Shown piece after piece: positions 62,317 through 64,000 of a stretch of 64,000 nucleotides of DNA; position 1 is the stretch's first letter; each line of letters starts with the position of its first letter. This stretch comes from Bacteroidota bacterium (GTDB taxonomy: Bacteria > Bacteroidota > Bacteroidia > Cytophagales > Cyclobacteriaceae). The notes beneath the pieces were generated by a model that was not told where the DNA came from, made no database searches, and saw only the letters and a list, made by a program, of their open reading frames with translations. The translations under genes were made by a program, and so were the position numbers. The stretch spans positions 124,001 to 188,000 of the forward strand of contig JAFDYX010000029.1 in assembly GCA_018267215.1 (NCBI GenBank), read 5' to 3'.

Positions 62317-63654
62317 ATGCGAGGTAGGTTTATTTTTTTTCTGGCGCTGACGATAACGGCTGTTTTGGGGTGGTCTTGCGAAGACCCCAACACATTAGCT
62401 GTGAGCAGGGTATTCAGTAATAATAATCTTCAAACGATTTTTAGTGACACATTCTCTGTGGTTACATCAACTGTTCAGTTAGATACTTTTTTAACCAATG
62501 GCACCGGAACAGTACTTTTGGGGCGCTATCACGATGCTCAATTAGGAACCGTTTCTTCTTCTTCCTATTTTCAATTGTCGTACACCAGCCTTTTTCAACC
62601 TACTTTTCAGTCATACTTCGACTCGATGGTGCTGGTTATGTTTTACAACAAAACCTTCACCGGAGATACCACCCAAAGCATGAAGATCAACGGCTATCAG
62701 GTTACAGACTACTTAATACCTCGGAAAATACCTACCGGCTCTGTAAAGATGTCTATTTTCGGATCTTATCCGGGTTTTTTCAATTCCACAAAATTTGCGC
62801 ATGCGGCTACTCCGATTATTTCGGGAACAGTAAAATTATTTCCCCACCGAGATACCGTTACCCTTCGGGTGGCCGACAGTTTTGGCGCCAAGTGGTTCAG
62901 TTTGGCTCAGTCTGATTCGGGTAACATATTTTCTAATATGTCAGTTTTTAATTCAGCTTTCTTTCGCGGGCTGTATCTCGAACCCGATCCTTCATCTACC
63001 GCTTGTGTGGCGGGTTTTAAAGCTGATAAATTAAGGCTTCGTATTTATTACAAACGTCTGATCAACGGAGTGCTAAAAAATATGCATATTGATTTTACAA
63101 TCAATAATGGCTATCAGTTTAATAATATTCAATACGACAGATCAGGTACTGCGTTAAGCGGGTTGCAACCCTATCAGGCTATCCCTTCTACTGCCACCGG
63201 CAATACGTGCTATGTGCAAACAGGCACGGGGCTGGTAACGAGGCTTGATTTTCCCTCAGTAAAATCATTCTTTGCCAATAATCCTAACGTGTTGTTAAAC
63301 GCTGCTTATCTGATAGCTTACCCTGAACCCGGCAGTTTTCCGGTCAATCTTTTGCCGCCCAGTAAGTTGGAATTATTTACCACCGATGTAACCAACATAC
63401 CCATTACCACTTTTGGGAATTCTACAGCATCTATTGTGTATGACAATATATTAGGTGTTAATACATTCTATTCATTTTCTATTTACTCTTTTTTCTTCAG
63501 TCAAGTGAAGAGCAATACCAATTACATTACACCCTTGTTTATTGCACCGGGAGATAACATGGGGGGCAGTGTTCAACGAGCATTTATCGGAGATCGCTAT
63601 AAAGGTTACAACAAAATAAAATTACAACTCTACTATACCCATGTACCAAATTAA
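62317..63654 (+). CDS. DUF4270 lipoprotein
   Basis: A 445-residue secreted protein of the Bacteroidota DUF4270 family. The leader MRGRFIFFLALTITAVLGWS is followed by Cys and EDPN; the lipobox is imperfect. Family features: early SRVFSNNNLQTIFSDTFSV, TGTVLLGRYHDAQLGTV and a long all-beta remainder with KADKLRLRIYYKR. Role unknown; DUF4270 genes often pair with kelch genes, and a kelch lipoprotein starts 10 bases after the stop. The ATG was preferred to a TTG two codons upstream. Confidence 0.85.
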   Translation: MRGRFIFFLALTITAVLGWSCEDPNTLAVSRVFSNNNLQTIFSDTFSVVTSTVQLDTFLTNGTGTVLLGRYHDAQLGTVSSSSYFQLSYTSLFQPTFQSYFDSMVLVMFYNKTFTGDTTQSMKINGYQVTDYLIPRKIPTGSVKMSIFGSYPGFFNSTKFAHAATPIISGTVKLFPHRDTVTLRVADSFGAKWFSLAQSDSGNIFSNMSVFNSAFFRGLYLEPDPSSTACVAGFKADKLRLRIYYKRLINGVLKNMHIDFTINNGYQFNNIQYDRSGTALSGLQPYQAIPSTATGNTCYVQTGTGLVTRLDFPSVKSFFANNPNVLLNAAYLIAYPEPGSFPVNLLPPSKLELFTTDVTNIPITTFGNSTASIVYDNILGVNTFYSFSIYSFFFSQVKSNTNYITPLFIAPGDNMGGSVQRAFIGDRYKGYNKIKLQLYYTHVPN

Positions 63655-63664
63655 ATCTACCTAT

Positions 63665-64000
63665 ATGAAACGAGTTTTAGCCTGTTCGGGCAACGTATTA
63701 ATTATGTTCGCATTTTTGATAGCCTTGGCATCGTGCAGCAATCCAAGTTCAACTACCTATCCGGGCAGTTGGGATAAATTAGGAAGCTTTGCGGGAATAC
63801 CCCGACAGGGCGCGGTAGGTTTTGTTATTAATAATGTTGGTTATGTGGGACTTGGCTATAATGGAATGAACAACATCAACACAGCCTTCCTGACTGATTT
63901 TTGGAAATATGATCCGGTGGCTGATGCATGGTATCAGATAGCTTCATTTCCGGGGGCCGGAAGGCGCGATGCAGTGGCTTTTGTTATGAATGGCAAAGCG
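63665..64000 (+). CDS. Kelch-repeat lipoprotein, 3' end cut by window edge
   Basis: The first 112 codons are visible. Leader MKRVLACSGNVLIMFAFLIA ends in lipobox LASC. Two kelch-type blades follow (AVGFVINNVGYVGLGYNG, then FWKYDPVADAWYQIASFPGA and GRRDAVAFVMNGKA), a galactose-oxidase-like propeller start. Probably surface- or periplasm-exposed. It lies 10 bases after the DUF4270 gene and is probably co-transcribed. Confidence 0.85.
   Translation, partial: MKRVLACSGNVLIMFAFLIALASCSNPSSTTYPGSWDKLGSFAGIPRQGAVGFVINNVGYVGLGYNGMNNINTAFLTDFWKYDPVADAWYQIASFPGAGRRDAVAFVMNGKA

Overview
The window is a contiguous piece of a Bacteroidota chromosome, most likely Cytophagales-like. The signs are a fused SecDF, DUF4270 and kelch lipoproteins, DUF2911, TPR histidine kinases with an SHNLRAP H-box, tRNAs without an encoded CCA, and promoters of the Bacteroidota form TTTG-N19-TAnnTTTG. 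Genes are dense and mostly housekeeping. There is no rRNA operon, insertion sequence, phage or CRISPR array. Both edges cut genes: gap on the left and a kelch lipoprotein on the right.

Layout. 1-7.2 kb: gap, tRNA-Glu, a TPR sensor kinase, a half-size EamA carrier, a Pit phosphate transporter and an arginase-fold protein. 7.2-13.2 kb: a small secreted protein, rlmN, a CarboxypepD_reg-like protein, a VIT1/CCC1 carrier, folA, an SDR and an FKBP isomerase, then about 850 bp of non-coding DNA that is a diverged tandem duplication of a palindrome-rich unit. 13.2-25.8 kb: secDF, a DUF4160/DUF2442 pair wedged against the 3' end of gcvP, gcvP, ndk, a DHH phosphoesterase, three consecutive FKBP-type lipoproteins, rdgB and udk. 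25.8-38.1 kb: a glycan region with five glycosyltransferases, a flippase, a methyltransferase, two GNAT-type acetyltransferases and a polysaccharide deacetylase, interrupted by ruvC and a GAF-SpoIIE phosphatase. 38.1-51.5 kb: tatD, asparaginase, tRNA-Ser, a fatty acid hydroxylase, a UMF1 transporter, AMP nucleosidase, an HsdR_N nuclease-like protein next to an SF1 helicase, NUDIX, Sua5/TsaC, an M20 amidohydrolase, phosphofructokinase and dnaN. 51.5-64 kb: an S9 peptidase, a sirtuin, DUF2911, 3-methyladenine glycosylase, a PD40-OmpA protein, gamma-glutamyltransferase, a TetR regulator, a tiny lipoprotein, an enoyl-CoA hydratase-family enzyme, an outer membrane protein, tRNA-Arg, a DUF4270 protein and the kelch protein.

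The points most worth a second look are these. (1) The DUF4160/DUF2442 pair is flanked by two copies of the gcvP 3' end, identical over 37 bp, which looks like cassette insertion at an attachment-like site. (2) The A-B-C/A-B-C repeat lies between the FKBP gene and secDF. (3) A three-gene FKBP lipoprotein operon repeats one module five times and loses active-site residues in the later copies. (4) Three genes have a -7 box ending exactly four bases before the start codon, suggesting leaderless mRNAs. (5) Several enzymes have altered catalytic or metal sites: the arginase-fold protein, the sirtuin and the phosphofructokinase.
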